The position numbers and the translations under genes were made by a program. From an uncultured Lewinella sp. (GTDB taxonomy: Bacteria; Bacteroidota; Bacteroidia; Chitinophagales; Saprospiraceae): a stretch of DNA of 64,000 bases. Shown here piece by piece: positions 1-9,975 of this stretch (the first letter of the stretch is position 1; every line of letters starts with the position of its first letter). Below the pieces are notes generated by a model that did not search any database, had not been told where the DNA came from, and saw nothing but the letters and a program-made list of their open reading frames with translations. Location of the stretch: assembly GCA_913057785.1 (NCBI GenBank), contig CAJXPD010000004.1:1-64000 (forward strand), given 5' to 3'.

Positions 1-90
1 GCTTTGACCTCGTCGACAGCCAATAAGTTTGAATCAGTTCCGGGTTAAACCAGAAAGATAAACCATTTGTCCTTCCGAATCCAGCTTCAA

Positions 91-1125
91 TTATCTTCTC
101 AGCAAATACTCAATCACTCTCTCTTGCGGCTGGAAAGGAGCAAGTACATTCAAGCCTAGGTGTTTAATGGCTGACTTAACCAGTAGTGATTCTGCAGCTT
201 CCTCCTTTTTTTCAAAAGAACGACCTGCTTCCAGAAAGACCCGTAAAGGCGCGAGGCCAATTAACTCTGAACCATTGAGTTCTACATTGATCTCCTCCGC
301 TACTGCTCTACAAGCCTCAAAAGCTTCATGCACAGCGCAGGCGTCCAAATCTGTAATATTCATCGATACTTGAGTATGGCCATATTCATCGATATACCAG
401 CCAATAGCCTTCACTCCCTTACAACGTCCTTTTATACGAATGGGTTGTCCGCTTTCATCTCTTTGAATAATACCATCTATTTTATGTAGATAACCACTTT
501 CTCTCACCCGCTGAGCAATGAAATTAGCCGCCTGTACATCTTGGGATTTCAGGTTTACATTATAAGCAATCAAGAAGGGACGGGCTCCAATGACGGTTGC
601 TCCTGATGTAGGATTGAAATTGATCGGACCATAATCGGGTTTCCAATCTGAATGCTGCATTTTCGATCTAAGGCCCTCATATTCTCCTGATCGAATACTA
701 GCTAGATTTCGGCGCTGATCATGCTTAGCCGCTGCTTCGTACATATACACGGGAATAGAGAGCTCATGCCCTACCCTTTGAGCCAATTGATTAGCCCATT
801 TGACAGTATCCTCCAAGCTTACCCCACGTATGGGTATCAATGGACATACATCTGTTGCCCCCATTCTTGGATGTGTACCTTTCTGAACACTCATATCAAT
901 ATAGGTTGCAGCAACTTGTATAGCCCGGAAAGCAGCTTCTACCACCTTCTTAGGAGGTCCGACAAAAGTGATCACAGTACGATTCGCACCAAAGCCCATA
1001 TCTGTATGCAAAAGTTGGACTCCTTCTACCGACTGTATGGCACTTTCGATGTTACTAATGACGGCCCGATCACGGCCTTCACTAAAATTCGGTACACATT
1101 CTATTAGAGGACTTAATGTTTCCAA
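91..1125 (-). CDS. ftcD: Glutamate formimidoyltransferase
   Basis: Transfers the formimino group from N-formimino-L-glutamate to tetrahydrofolate, the last step of one histidine-degradation route; cytoplasmic. The 344-aa product opens with the family signature IECVPNFSEGRD (about residues 8-19) and continues with HTDMGFGANRTVITFVG, KGTHPRMGATDVCPLIP and the PDYGP/NPTSGATVIGARPFLIAYNVNL segment, which together span the N- and C-terminal formiminotransferase subdomains. The cyclodeaminase domain found in the bifunctional animal enzyme is absent, as in many bacterial single-domain forms. The start is ATG at 1123-1125. The other hut genes are not visible; a partner could lie left of base 1. Identification is by motif recall and is strong. 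Confidence 0.93.
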   Translation of the reverse strand: METLSPLIECVPNFSEGRDRAVISNIESAIQSVEGVQLLHTDMGFGANRTVITFVGPPKKVVEAAFRAIQVAATYIDMSVQKGTHPRMGATDVCPLIPIRGVSLEDTVKWANQLAQRVGHELSIPVYMYEAAAKHDQRRNLASIRSGEYEGLRSKMQHSDWKPDYGPINFNPTSGATVIGARPFLIAYNVNLKSQDVQAANFIAQRVRESGYLHKIDGIIQRDESGQPIRIKGRCKGVKAIGWYIDEYGHTQVSMNITDLDACAVHEAFEACRAVAEEINVELNGSELIGLAPLRVFLEAGRSFEKKEEAAESLLVKSAIKHLGLNVLAPFQPQERVIEYLLRR

Positions 1126-1267
1126 GGGATAAATTTAAAATCCTTCTCTGAAATTCTTGTGATCCCAGCTGACTAGGTAGGAGTTCGACTGGGACAAGGC
1201 CAGCCCGAGAGAGCTAGCATTTTAGCTAAATCTCTGACTCAAGAACACAAAATTTAGCAGAGAATCT

Positions 1268-1948
1268 TTAAAATAAAGTGGGAGGTTCATTTATTTTCTG
1301 ATGCAGATCAGGAGCATTATTGCGTACGTTATTTACACGTGTAGATACCTGGTACATATCTAATATCCCATCCTTAGGCGTATGCAACAAGGCCAAGGTC
1401 TCATCAAGTGCAAGATCACTTAACCACCTATTTTTTTTATCCCCTTCATTTAGAATGACTGGCATACGATTATGTACACTACCCATCTCTTGATTTGGAG
1501 GAGTGGTAATGATGGAAAAACTCTTCACCGCGTAGTCATCCTTATACCATATATCCCAGATTCCAGCCAGTATCAATAGATCTCCACTTTTGTGGAAAAT
1601 CCGGTACGGGATCTTTTGTGTCCCGATTTTCTTCCACTCATAAAAACTATCAACAATCACCAGGCATCTTCGTTTTCGTATTGGAATTCGAAAAGATGGC
1701 TTAGAAGAAATTCCCTCTTGTCTTGCATTGATTAGCTTACTGGCGTTCTTTTCATCTTTTGACCAGTATGGGATTAAGCCCCAGGTAAGGTACTGCAGGA
1801 TATCAGGCTTATCGTTAGTAATAACATAAGCATGTTGTGTCGGAGCAATATTAAAGCTAATGCGCAAATTCACTCCCGTCTCGACTTGCTCGCCCAACTG
1901 TTGCTGTATTTTCTCTTTAGATGTCACAAAAGAAAATCGACCACACAT
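1268..1948 (-). CDS. SOS response-associated peptidase (SRAP / HMCES-YedK family)
   Basis: Likely shields abasic sites in single-stranded DNA by forming a covalent DNA-protein crosslink through its N-terminal cysteine. The 226-aa protein begins MCGRFSF, so the catalytic Cys is residue 2 once Met is removed. Other family landmarks are FNIAPTQ, the NARQEG segment, CLVIVDSFYEWKK (the active-site Glu region) and HNRMPVIL with the conserved His. The length is normal for the family. The gene lies immediately left of the candidate replication origin and points away from it. No LexA-type operator was recognised upstream. The function is known for the family; a special link to the nearby origin would be speculation. 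Confidence 0.93.
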   Translation of the reverse strand: MCGRFSFVTSKEKIQQQLGEQVETGVNLRISFNIAPTQHAYVITNDKPDILQYLTWGLIPYWSKDEKNASKLINARQEGISSKPSFRIPIRKRRCLVIVDSFYEWKKIGTQKIPYRIFHKSGDLLILAGIWDIWYKDDYAVKSFSIITTPPNQEMGSVHNRMPVILNEGDKKNRWLSDLALDETLALLHTPKDGILDMYQVSTRVNNVRNNAPDLHQKINEPPTLF

Positions 1949-2678
1949 ACCTTATTATTTACCTTCCTGATTTTCCTCTAAATCAAAGAAGTAGATTCCA
2001 ATAATTGATCTCATCATTTAGACTAAGCAATCACACAGACAAAAGATAGGCTAAAAACATGAAGATTTCAATCAATTTGCGTGATTAATGGCTTATCCAC
2101 TATGACTAACAAGAACTAAAAACAGGATAACAAAACTAAAAACAAATGAATGCTAAATCCTGTTTCGAGACTTATTAACACTCATTATAATCACCATGTA
2201 TAAAGTACTATATACAAGCATTTTAACAAAATCACAAACCAACAATACTTGTGTAGAAATACGTCTAAAAACCTCCCTTTTATCCACAGCAACTAAGAAT
2301 TCAAGCAAGGAGTAATGTTACTAACTGTGAACACATGACTTAACTGTGAGTTTACATAGGAGTTATTGACATTGGAAAGTAAAATTTCAAGGTCTGTGGA
2401 CAAAAAAGTTTTCCTGTGAATGACTTTTCCACTACTTGTGGATAAGTTTGTAAAACCTTGAAACTAAACTCAGTTTATGGAGATTGAATTGTTGAAAACT
2501 GTTTACAATTCGGCAAAACTGAGTTTACATAATTTTAACAAACGAAATTCCTAACAAACTAACACTACTGATGATGAGGGGGCTTTTTTTAAAAATTATA
2601 AAATATATCATATAAGAGGACCAGGAATCCAAAGTCACCTCTCTAAACAAAAACATTTAATTTCAAATAGTTCATCTT
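1949..2678. other. Candidate chromosomal replication origin (oriC)
   Basis: This is a 730-base AT-rich stretch between divergent genes with no credible ORF. Perfect 9-mer DnaA boxes TTATCCACA lie at 2280-2288 (plus) and 2437-2445 (minus). One-mismatch boxes lie at 2093-2101 (TTATCCACT) and 2395-2403 (minus, TTGTCCACA). Two 11-base odd palindromes, AAACTCAGTTT (2466-2476) and AAACTGAGTTT (2516-2526), and the repeated motif ACTG(T)GAGTTTACATA (about 2343-2357 and 2519-2532) sit beside them. An almost pure A/T tract at 2584-2615 could be the unwinding element; it also lies in the ctaA promoter region. Gene orientation diverges here and parS-like sites lie 14 kb to the right. The combination is persuasive, but the assignment is inference without whole-genome skew. 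Confidence 0.68.
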
Positions 2679-3809
2679 ATGAGTACAGGAGTTGCTTCAG
2701 TTGAGAAAGACCACCTATCTACTAGTACTCGATATCCTTCAGCAGTAAAAATCTGGTTGATCATTGGTTTAGTAATGATTTTCTTCCAAGTCGTAATTGG
2801 GGGGGTGACCCGTTTGACCGGATCAGGCTTGTCTATTACGAAATGGGAGATTGTGACTGGTACATTTCCACCTATGAGTGCGGCACAATGGGAAAAGGAG
2901 TTTGATCTATACAAAGCCACCCCACAATATGAAAAGATCAATGAGGGAATGAGTATGGGCGATTTCAAGTTCATCTATTTCTGGGAGTACTTCCACCGAC
3001 TGTGGGCTCGTTCTATGGGATTTGTCTTTATCATCCCGCTATTTATCTTCTGGAGGAAGAAATGGATTGATAGACCGCTTTACAAGCGCTTAGGCGTAGT
3101 TTTTTTACTTGCTGCCTTAGTAGCTTCTTTCGGATGGATCATGGTAGCTAGTGGATTGATTAACCGCCCCTGGGTAAATGCCTATAAACTAACTATGCAT
3201 TTGTCCTTAGCATTTATTCTCTATAGTTATTTATTGTGGACTACGTATGGCGCGACTTTACCTCATTTAAAAGTTATTAACAATCGAGTGTTGAAAAGAG
3301 GTATTTTGCTCATTTTAGGGGTTTTATCCTTACAGATCGTACTGGGGGGAGTCGTTTCTGGAATGAAAGCTGGACTCTTTTACCCAACTTGGCCTGATAT
3401 GAATGGTGAGTGGATTCCAGCGGTGTTGTTAGATGGAAACCAATGGACTGTTGATAACTTTGTTCAATACGATAAAGGACTATTTATGGCTGCCTTTATT
3501 CAATTGGCACACCGAACAACTGCTTATGTATTGACTATCATTGTATTAGCTTATTTTTTTAGGGCGAGAAAGATGGAGGTAAGTGCGGGATTTAAGCTAG
3601 GATTAAATATGTTGGTAAGTATGTTAGTAATCCAAGTATTACTTGGAATCTTCACTTTAATAAATAGCGTAGGGAGTATTCCGGTGGGACTTGGCGTGAT
3701 GCATCAAGGAGGAGCTTTAGTCCTTTTGAGTATTACATTATTTCTACTATTTCAGCTGAGGAATGTTAAAAATTATGAAAATGTGGAAAACTATGTGGGA
3801 AAATTGTAG
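2679..3809 (+). CDS. ctaA: Heme A synthase (CtaA/COX15 family)
   Basis: Integral membrane enzyme that oxidises the C8 methyl of heme O to the formyl group of heme A, needed for aa3-type cytochrome oxidase. The 376-aa protein has about eight hydrophobic segments and the COX15-type signature VVIGGVTRLTGSGLSITKWE near residues 38-60, followed by a long loop with PQYEKIN and then FIYFWEYFHRLWAR, which holds heme-ligand histidines. A second pair appears later at MHLSLAF, QLAHRTTAY and GVMHQGGAL. The length and the long first loop match the COX15 (mitochondrial/proteobacterial) class rather than the short Bacillus CtaA. It stands alone, with the candidate origin upstream and a bidirectional terminator downstream. 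Confidence 0.93.
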   Translation: MSTGVASVEKDHLSTSTRYPSAVKIWLIIGLVMIFFQVVIGGVTRLTGSGLSITKWEIVTGTFPPMSAAQWEKEFDLYKATPQYEKINEGMSMGDFKFIYFWEYFHRLWARSMGFVFIIPLFIFWRKKWIDRPLYKRLGVVFLLAALVASFGWIMVASGLINRPWVNAYKLTMHLSLAFILYSYLLWTTYGATLPHLKVINNRVLKRGILLILGVLSLQIVLGGVVSGMKAGLFYPTWPDMNGEWIPAVLLDGNQWTVDNFVQYDKGLFMAAFIQLAHRTTAYVLTIIVLAYFFRARKMEVSAGFKLGLNMLVSMLVIQVLLGIFTLINSVGSIPVGLGVMHQGGALVLLSITLFLLFQLRNVKNYENVENYVGKL

Positions 3810-3845
3810 ATTTGTTAATCTAACTTATTGATACTAAAGAATAAT

Positions 3846-3888
3846 GCCTCCTGGAGTTAAACTAAACATCCAGGAGGCTTCTTTTTTT
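3846..3888. terminator. Bidirectional intrinsic terminator
   Basis: The arms GCCTCCTGGA (3846-3855) and TCCAGGAGGC (3869-3878) form a perfect 10-bp stem followed by TTCTTTTTTT on the plus strand. It sits between the convergent ctaA and TonB-domain genes and probably ends transcription of ctaA. Confidence 0.85.
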
Positions 3889-3892
3889 ATAG

Positions 3893-4303
3893 CTACGTTA
3901 ATTCGAAAGAAATAGCCATTTTCTTGTAGATACCTACCGATTGGCCTTTATATTTAGCCGGTGTCCAAGTAGGTGATTTCATCAAAACTCTTTCAATTTC
4001 TTGATCACAGCCGGATCCAATACCTTGTAAAATTTCAACTTCCTTCAAGCTTCCGTTCTTATCAATAAGGAAGCGAACTTCCACTTTTCCTTCAACACCA
4101 TTTTCTCTTGCTTCCATTGGATACTGAAGATTTTTTGCGATGAATTGACTTAGTGCCAATTCACCTCCTGGAAAAAGTGCAGGTGTGAATTGTGGAGCTG
4201 GATCGCTTACTAAAGACTTTGCTGAAGCGGTTTTGCTAAATGTAACAAATAGTAGTAGTGCTGTTGATAGCAACAGCTTTGGGAACATGGGGAAGGCTTT
4301 CAT
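3893..4303 (-). CDS. Secreted TonB C-terminal-domain protein
   Basis: The 136-aa product has a signal peptide (MKAFPMFPKLLLSTALLLFV...ASA, cut near residue 28) and then a single TonB C-terminal domain: FPGGELALSQFIAKNLQYP, the EGKVEVRFLIDKNGSLKEVEIL strand pair, and the closing TWTPAKYKGQSVGIYKKMAISFEL. A true TonB has an uncleaved N-terminal anchor and a proline-rich spacer; here neither is seen, so the domain appears to be released to the periplasm. Stand-alone copies of this domain are common in Bacteroidota and their role is unclear. There is one extra Cys in the GSGCDQE loop. It is transcribed alone. Confidence 0.85.
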   Translation of the reverse strand: MKAFPMFPKLLLSTALLLFVTFSKTASAKSLVSDPAPQFTPALFPGGELALSQFIAKNLQYPMEARENGVEGKVEVRFLIDKNGSLKEVEILQGIGSGCDQEIERVLMKSPTWTPAKYKGQSVGIYKKMAISFELT

Positions 4304-4451
4304 GATAATAAGGTTTTTTGGTATAAATTACTTTCAACACAAAAATGCTTGATACTTGAAGGAGTAACAATTCAGTCTAAGTGAACGGTAATATTTCTTG
4401 AGTCAGATGTACTTTTATTTAGTTAACTTGCCAGCCTAACGCATTTCAGAT

Positions 4452-5630
4452 ATGGTTTTTGTTGGTATACTGATGGGAATTATCGGCATACTGGTTGTCT
4501 TAAGCGCTCGTTCCATCACTACATTTTTTCATGAACTAGGTCACGCTATTCCATCCTTACTTTTTACAGATGATCGAGTAGATGTGTACGTCGGATCATA
4601 TGGAGACATATCCAAGAGCTGGCAATTGGATATTGGCAGGTTGCGCCTCTATTTGACGTATAAGGTCTGGGGATGGGATTTGGGCATGTGTGTCAGTAAG
4701 GGAGCTGAGTATTATTTGCAACAGATGATCATTGTACTTGCCGGACCACTTATGAGTTTAGGTACTGCCGCAGTATTGTTGTATTCCTTGATTTCTATAG
4801 ATAGTACTCCTTTAACCAAGGGGCTAATCTTGGTATTTTTTCTGTCCACAATCTGGGACTTTTTTGTAAATATCATTCCAAGTAAGAATCCCATCCAACT
4901 ACATGATGGCAGAACCACCTATAATGATGGAGCTCAGCTTCGTCGATTGTGGCAGGAACAGAATATGCCAGATGTATATTTCGAGGGATTGAAAGCCAAA
5001 GCAGCGGAAGATTTTGAACAGGCCTCTGCCTACTTTGAAGAAACCATTGAATTGATCGGACCTAAACGGGTGCTCAAAGAACAATTATTGTCTAGCTTGA
5101 TGTCTGCAGGTAAGTATGAGAAGGCATTAGAATTCTTTATAGCACAATACGGGAATAGTAGGTTGAACCCTGGCCAACATTTGCTGATTGGAGATCTATA
5201 TATGAAGGGACAACAATATGAAAATGCACTGAAGGCATATAGTGCTTACCTCTATATTGTGTACAGCGATGATCTTGTGATTTGTAAGAAGGGCTTGGCA
5301 CTATTGTATTTAGGTGAATTCAACTTGGCGATTAGCGAGTTTGACATCGCAATTCGTATCAATGAAGAAAGTGCATTGGCTTATGCATATCGGGGTAGAG
5401 CTTATTTAGCCATGAGATTATGGAGAAAGGCTGAAGAAGACATAGAGAAAGCTGTGTCTTTAGATGCAAATCTTCCAGAAGCATACCTGTTTAGGGGAAT
5501 GTACCAGGAGGAGATGAAAGAGTTTTCGGAGGCACTCAAATCATACACAAGGGCTAAAGCTTTGGGTGTAGATTATCATGGAATCGATTTCTTGATTGCC
5601 TCAGCGCAACAATCGATTCAAGAGCATTAA
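4452..5630 (+). CDS. M50-like membrane metalloprotease fused to TPR repeats
   Basis: The 392-aa protein starts with a hydrophobic segment carrying the zinc motif HELGH at residues 27-31. Two or three further membrane segments follow, including LAGPLMSLGTAAVLLYSL and the IWDFFVNIIPSKNPIQLHDG segment, which resembles the second M50 motif (N-x-P-x..D-G) and supplies the Asp ligand. From about residue 175 the sequence is a tetratricopeptide array (A..YFEETIEL, ALEFFIAQY, ALKAYSAYL, A.SEFDIAIRINEESALAYAYRGRAYLAM, AEEDIEKAVSL..LPEAYLFRGMY). Site-2-type proteases cut substrates in the membrane. The TPR part is presumably cytoplasmic and recruits a partner. It is probably cotranscribed with the following phosphorylase gene (16-base gap). 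Substrate unknown. Confidence 0.75.
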   Translation: MVFVGILMGIIGILVVLSARSITTFFHELGHAIPSLLFTDDRVDVYVGSYGDISKSWQLDIGRLRLYLTYKVWGWDLGMCVSKGAEYYLQQMIIVLAGPLMSLGTAAVLLYSLISIDSTPLTKGLILVFFLSTIWDFFVNIIPSKNPIQLHDGRTTYNDGAQLRRLWQEQNMPDVYFEGLKAKAAEDFEQASAYFEETIELIGPKRVLKEQLLSSLMSAGKYEKALEFFIAQYGNSRLNPGQHLLIGDLYMKGQQYENALKAYSAYLYIVYSDDLVICKKGLALLYLGEFNLAISEFDIAIRINEESALAYAYRGRAYLAMRLWRKAEEDIEKAVSLDANLPEAYLFRGMYQEEMKEFSEALKSYTRAKALGVDYHGIDFLIASAQQSIQEH

Positions 5631-5646
5631 AAATATTAGATAGGTC

Positions 5647-6474
5647 ATGTTATACGATCAACTTCAGGAGGCGCTTTCCTTTCTCAAGGAAAAGGTCGAT
5701 TTCCAAGCTAGATTCGGCATCATTCTAGGAACGGGATTAGGACAATTGGCTGAAGATATCAAAGTAGTAGCTTCTATTGCTTATCAAGATATTCCACATT
5801 TTCCGGTTTCGACAGTAGAGAGCCATAAAGGGCAATTGGTGTTTGGTCATCTAGATGAGATACCGGTTGTGGCGATGGTTGGTCGCTTTCATTATTATGA
5901 AGGTTATTCCATGAAGGAGGTCACCTTTCCGGTGCGGGTGTTAAAATTGTTGGGGATAGAGCTATTGGTCATTTCTAATGCAGCTGGTGGAACAAATCCT
6001 GATTATGAGGCGGGAGATATTGTCTTCGTTCGCGACCATATAAATATGCAACCTGAGAATCCACTGAGGGGCCCAAACGATGAAAGACTTGGCATTCGAT
6101 TTCCCGATATGTTAGCTACCTATGATCGTAAACTAAATGCAAAAGCTAGTGATATTGCTAAGTCGCACGATATTCGTACGCACGAAGGAGTATATTATGG
6201 TTTACAAGGTCCAAATTTAGAAACTCCGGCGGAGTACCAATTTATCCATAGAGTAGGGGGAGATTTAGTTGGGATGTCAACTATTCCTGAGGTTTTGGTT
6301 GCGCGTCATATGAATTTGGCCGTTTTTGTGTTGTCAGTGGTGACTAACAAATGTTTTCCTTTGGAGGCAATTCGAGAGACAACCTTAGAGGAGGTAATAG
6401 CAACAGCTTCATCGGCTGAGCCAAAAATGAGGTTGATAGTAAAGGAATTGTTGAAGGATTTAGTAACAAGTTAG
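5647..6474 (+). CDS. punA: Purine-nucleoside phosphorylase
   Basis: Trimeric-type PNP, cleaving inosine or guanosine with phosphate to base plus ribose-1-phosphate in purine salvage. The 275-aa protein shows the phosphate loop ILGTGLGQ (residues 26-33), FPVSTVESHKGQLVFG, GRFHYYEGY, SNAAGGTNPDYEAGDIV, GLQGPNLETPAEY and VGMSTIPEVLVARH with the catalytic/purine-binding Glu and Met, then VTNKC. Its length agrees with the class. It lies 16 bases behind the M50-TPR gene, suggesting cotranscription. The stop codon overlaps, on the opposite strand, the end of a small membrane-protein gene. Confidence 0.95.
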   Translation: MLYDQLQEALSFLKEKVDFQARFGIILGTGLGQLAEDIKVVASIAYQDIPHFPVSTVESHKGQLVFGHLDEIPVVAMVGRFHYYEGYSMKEVTFPVRVLKLLGIELLVISNAAGGTNPDYEAGDIVFVRDHINMQPENPLRGPNDERLGIRFPDMLATYDRKLNAKASDIAKSHDIRTHEGVYYGLQGPNLETPAEYQFIHRVGGDLVGMSTIPEVLVARHMNLAVFVLSVVTNKCFPLEAIRETTLEEVIATASSAEPKMRLIVKELLKDLVTS

Positions 6475-6647
6475 CTTCTAACCACTCTTCGTACAAGTAA
6501 GAATAATATCGTTGCAATAGTCAGAAACCCGATAAGACTTACGGGATTGGAGACTGCTTCTTCGAGCACATCCCAAAACTTAAAAAAAACGAAATAGATC
6601 AGCGCTCCTGTTAGTAGAAGCCCCATAAAGATTTGTTTTGCATTCAT
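6471..6647 (-). CDS. Small two-helix membrane protein (58 aa), unrecognised
   Basis: Reading the minus strand from ATG at 6645-6647 gives 58 codons. The product starts MNAKQIFMGLLLTGALIYFV, continues through an acidic turn (FWDVLEEAVSNP) and a second hydrophobic helix (SLIGFLTIATILFLLV), and ends RRVVRS. The two clear membrane segments with a positively charged tail make a real small protein plausible. It overlaps the stop codon of the purine phosphorylase gene tail to tail. No family is recognised. There is no conservation evidence here, so this is a moderate call. Confidence 0.55.
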   Translation of the reverse strand: MNAKQIFMGLLLTGALIYFVFFKFWDVLEEAVSNPVSLIGFLTIATILFLLVRRVVRS

Positions 6648-6858
6648 GAGATAAATGGTTTGTCTTAAGAATTTGAAGTAGTAGAATTGCAGGCAAAAAT
6701 AAGTTTCTTTTCATCTCTTCATTATGTAAATTTGCCTGTTGGTTAAACATCCTGGCTCAAAGCCTTGTTCAAGAATGTGTTGATGGGAAACACAGTTTCT
6801 TTACTTCCTGTCGCCAGCACACCACAAGACGAGAATCCGCTCGCTGGACACAAAACAT

Positions 6859-9723
6859 ATGGCAAAAGAAAATCAAAACGGGAGAAGTGTAGATGGTGAA
6901 ATCTTTGCCGATGACTACATAGAAGTCACAGGAGCAAGAGTACACAATCTTAAAGACATTAATGTTCGAATTCCTCGCAACAAGTTAGTTGTCGTAACTG
7001 GAATTAGTGGAAGTGGAAAATCTTCACTGGCCTTTGATACCATATATGCCGAAGGACAAAGGCGTTATATGGAAACCTTCACAGCTTATGCTCGTCAGTT
7101 TATTGGTGAAATGGAACGTCCCGATGTTGAAAACATTGCGGGACTAAGTCCAGTGATTTCCATTGAACAGAAGACGACTGGCCGAAATCCTCGTTCTACC
7201 GTTGGTACCATTACAGAGGTCTATGATTTCATGCGTCTTCTTTTTGCACGCGTGGGAGAAGCCTACTCTTTTGAGACCGGAAAGAAAATGGTACGTTATA
7301 GTGAGGAGCAGATGAAGGACTTGATTTACGAACAGTTCGGCAACAGGAAGATTTCTCTATTGGCACCTTTGGTCAGAGGTAGAAAAGGACACTATCGAGA
7401 ATTGTTTGATCAGGTCAGAAAGCAAGGTTATGCAAAGGTGCGTATCGATGGCGAGATTGAGGATCTGAAGCCAGGGATGCAGGTGGATCGATATAAGATT
7501 CACGATATAGAGGTAGTGGTGGATCGGATCAAGGTTACGGAGGAGAGAAGAGATCGCATTGGTGAATCCTTACAAACCACGCTTCGCATTGGGAATGGTC
7601 TGTTGATGATCATGGATAATGAAAGTAGTGAAGTGACGGTTCTAAGTAAGCATTTGATGGATCCCACTTCCGGTATTTCTTATGAAGAACCATCCCCAAA
7701 TTCATTTTCATTTAACTCTCCTTATGGAGCTTGCCCCACTTGCAAAGGGCTAGGCATGGTTCATAAGGTAGACATGGATAAGGTCATTCCTGATAATACT
7801 AAATCCATTAACCAAGTAGGTATAGTACCCTTGGGTGAAGTAAGAGATAACATGACTTTCAAGCAATTGCGTGCAATTGCTAAGAAATATAAGTTCTCTT
7901 TCTCTACCCCCATCAAAGACATTCCCAAGGAGGCTTTAGATATTATTCTGCACGGAGGAGATGATAGCTTTGAGATTTCTGTGAATTATGGAAAGCAAGA
8001 TTATTCCTATAATCTTGCCTATGAGGGATTGCTAAAGATGTTGGAACGTTGGTATAAGAATTCCACATCCGAAAAAATACGACGTTGGGCTGAGGGGTTC
8101 TTGAGTATCGACAAGTGTCCTGATTGTCATGGCCTCAGACTGAAGAAAGAATCTTTGCACTTCAAAATCAATGAGCGCAATATTGGAGAGTTGGCGGAAC
8201 TTGATATTAATGAACTCCATGATTGGATGGCTGGAGTTAGCAGCCAACTTTCTGAGCGACAACAAATGATCGCCAAAGATATTCTGAAGGAGATTCAATT
8301 CCGTTTAGGTTTTCTGTTGCATGTGGGCTTGGATTACTTGAGTTTGAATCGCCCTGCCCGAACCTTGTCTGGCGGGGAGTCTCAACGAATCAGATTAGCC
8401 ACTCAAATTGGATCTCAATTAACTGGGATTACCTACATACTAGATGAACCTAGTATTGGATTGCATCAGCGAGATAATCAACGGTTGATAGAATCTTTAC
8501 GTGAGTTATCAGATATTGGAAATACAGTTCTAGTCGTGGAACATGACAAGGATATCATGCTCGCTTCAGATTACTTGATAGATCTTGGTCCTGGTGCTGG
8601 ACAGTTAGGTGGGGAGTTAGTTGGAGAAGGTATTCCCGCGCAATTCGTGAAGAATGCTACTATCACCTCAGCCTATCTAAATGGGCAAGCGAAAATTGAA
8701 GTACCTGAAAAGCGAAGAAAAGGTAACGGAAAGTTCTTGGAACTAAAGGGAGCTAAGGGTAATAATCTAAAGAACGTTAGTGTCAAAATTCCACTAGGAA
8801 CCTTTTGTTGTGTAACCGGTGTATCGGGTAGTGGGAAATCAACCTTGATTAATGAAACCTTGTATCCCATCCTGCGGCAACATTTTTACAAAAGCCTCAA
8901 GAAACCGATGCCTTATGATAAGATCATTGGTTTGGAGCATGTGGATAAAGTAATCGAAATTGATCAATCTCCAATTGGTAGAACACCAAGATCTAATCCT
9001 GCGACTTATACTGGAGTATTCACACCAATCCGCAAATTGTATTCTGATTTACCTGAAGCTAAGATTAGGGGGTATAAGCCTGGGCGGTTTTCATTTAATG
9101 TTAAAGGAGGGCGTTGTGAAGTCTGTCAAGGTTCAGGGATGCGTATGATAGAAATGAACTTCCTTCCAGATGTTTATGTGGAATGTGAGAATTGTTTGGG
9201 GCGGCGGTATAATAGGGAAACATTGGAGATTTTATATAAAGGAAAGTCGATTAGTGATGTACTAGATATGCCCGTGCGGGAAGCTGTTGAGTTCTTCAAG
9301 AATATCCCCAATATTTACAGGAAGCTGAGGACCTTAGATGAAGTGGGCCTAGGTTATATTACCTTGGGACAACAGGCAACTACCTTATCTGGAGGTGAAG
9401 CTCAGCGTGTGAAGTTGGCCGAAGAATTGTCTAAAAGAGATACAGGTAATACCGTCTATATTTTAGACGAACCCACCACTGGTCTGCATTTTCAAGATAT
9501 CCGACAATTACTTGGTGTACTCAATAAGTTAGTAGATAAAGGCAATACCATTATTGTGATTGAACACAATATGGACGTGATAAAAGTAGCAGATCATATT
9601 ATTGATATGGGCCCAGAAGGAGGGCATCGAGGAGGAACGGTGGTAGGAAAAGGATCACCAGAAGCCATCGTAAAAATCAAAAAAAGTCATACAGGTCATT
9701 TTCTCAAAGAAGAATTACTATAG
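6859..9723 (+). CDS. uvrA: Excinuclease ABC subunit A
   Basis: DNA-damage recognition ATPase of nucleotide excision repair, acting as a dimer with UvrB. The 954-aa protein has the first Walker A GISGSGKS (residues 48-55), the UvrA insertion region, zinc modules at CPTCKGLG and CPDCHGLR, signature [14 protein letters not shown] and [12 protein letters not shown], then the second ATPase with GVSGSGKS (about 653-660), the CEVCQGSG...CENC zinc finger, [16 protein letters not shown] and [13 protein letters not shown]. The length is standard. A TAnnTTTG-type element (TAAATTTG, 6727-6734) lies 124 bases upstream and may be the promoter core, although no good -33 TTG is seen. It appears monocistronic. 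Confidence 0.98.
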   Translation: MAKENQNGRSVDGEIFADDYIEVTGARVHNLKDINVRIPRNKLVVVTGISGSGKSSLAFDTIYAEGQRRYMETFTAYARQFIGEMERPDVENIAGLSPVISIEQKTTGRNPRSTVGTITEVYDFMRLLFARVGEAYSFETGKKMVRYSEEQMKDLIYEQFGNRKISLLAPLVRGRKGHYRELFDQVRKQGYAKVRIDGEIEDLKPGMQVDRYKIHDIEVVVDRIKVTEERRDRIGESLQTTLRIGNGLLMIMDNESSEVTVLSKHLMDPTSGISYEEPSPNSFSFNSPYGACPTCKGLGMVHKVDMDKVIPDNTKSINQVGIVPLGEVRDNMTFKQLRAIAKKYKFSFSTPIKDIPKEALDIILHGGDDSFEISVNYGKQDYSYNLAYEGLLKMLERWYKNSTSEKIRRWAEGFLSIDKCPDCHGLRLKKESLHFKINERNIGELAELDINELHDWMAGVSSQLSERQQMIAKDILKEIQFRLGFLLHVGLDYLSLNRPARTLSGGESQRIRLATQIGSQLTGITYILDEPSIGLHQRDNQRLIESLRELSDIGNTVLVVEHDKDIMLASDYLIDLGPGAGQLGGELVGEGIPAQFVKNATITSAYLNGQAKIEVPEKRRKGNGKFLELKGAKGNNLKNVSVKIPLGTFCCVTGVSGSGKSTLINETLYPILRQHFYKSLKKPMPYDKIIGLEHVDKVIEIDQSPIGRTPRSNPATYTGVFTPIRKLYSDLPEAKIRGYKPGRFSFNVKGGRCEVCQGSGMRMIEMNFLPDVYVECENCLGRRYNRETLEILYKGKSISDVLDMPVREAVEFFKNIPNIYRKLRTLDEVGLGYITLGQQATTLSGGEAQRVKLAEELSKRDTGNTVYILDEPTTGLHFQDIRQLLGVLNKLVDKGNTIIVIEHNMDVIKVADHIIDMGPEGGHRGGTVVGKGSPEAIVKIKKSHTGHFLKEELL

Positions 9724-9975
9724 TTTGAGATTGTTATTTTAGGGAGAATTCTCGTATTTTATATGAGATAGCTTGAACAGCGCCACCCAAGTAGGATTTT
9801 ACTAGATAAGATTTTATTTGTATCTAGTAGAATGAGGCTTCCTTTGTTTGCATGTTATCGTGTGAAGATGTTCTAGTCTTTACGATTTGTGCAACATATC
9901 AGCGAATGACAGTCTGTCCTTGAAGCCTAGTCGATATATACATTTACTTACGCCTCCCATCCAAGCACTCGGGCT

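Noticed and set aside
1..90. Partial gene at the left edge
   Set aside because: Ninety bases downstream of ftcD show no clear coding frame or recognisable start on either strand.
1155..1195. tRNA-like or riboswitch hairpin between ftcD and the SRAP gene
   Set aside because: Only a short TCCCAG/CTGGGA stem and a GTTCGA-like loop can be drawn; no cloverleaf or known riboswitch core could be completed.
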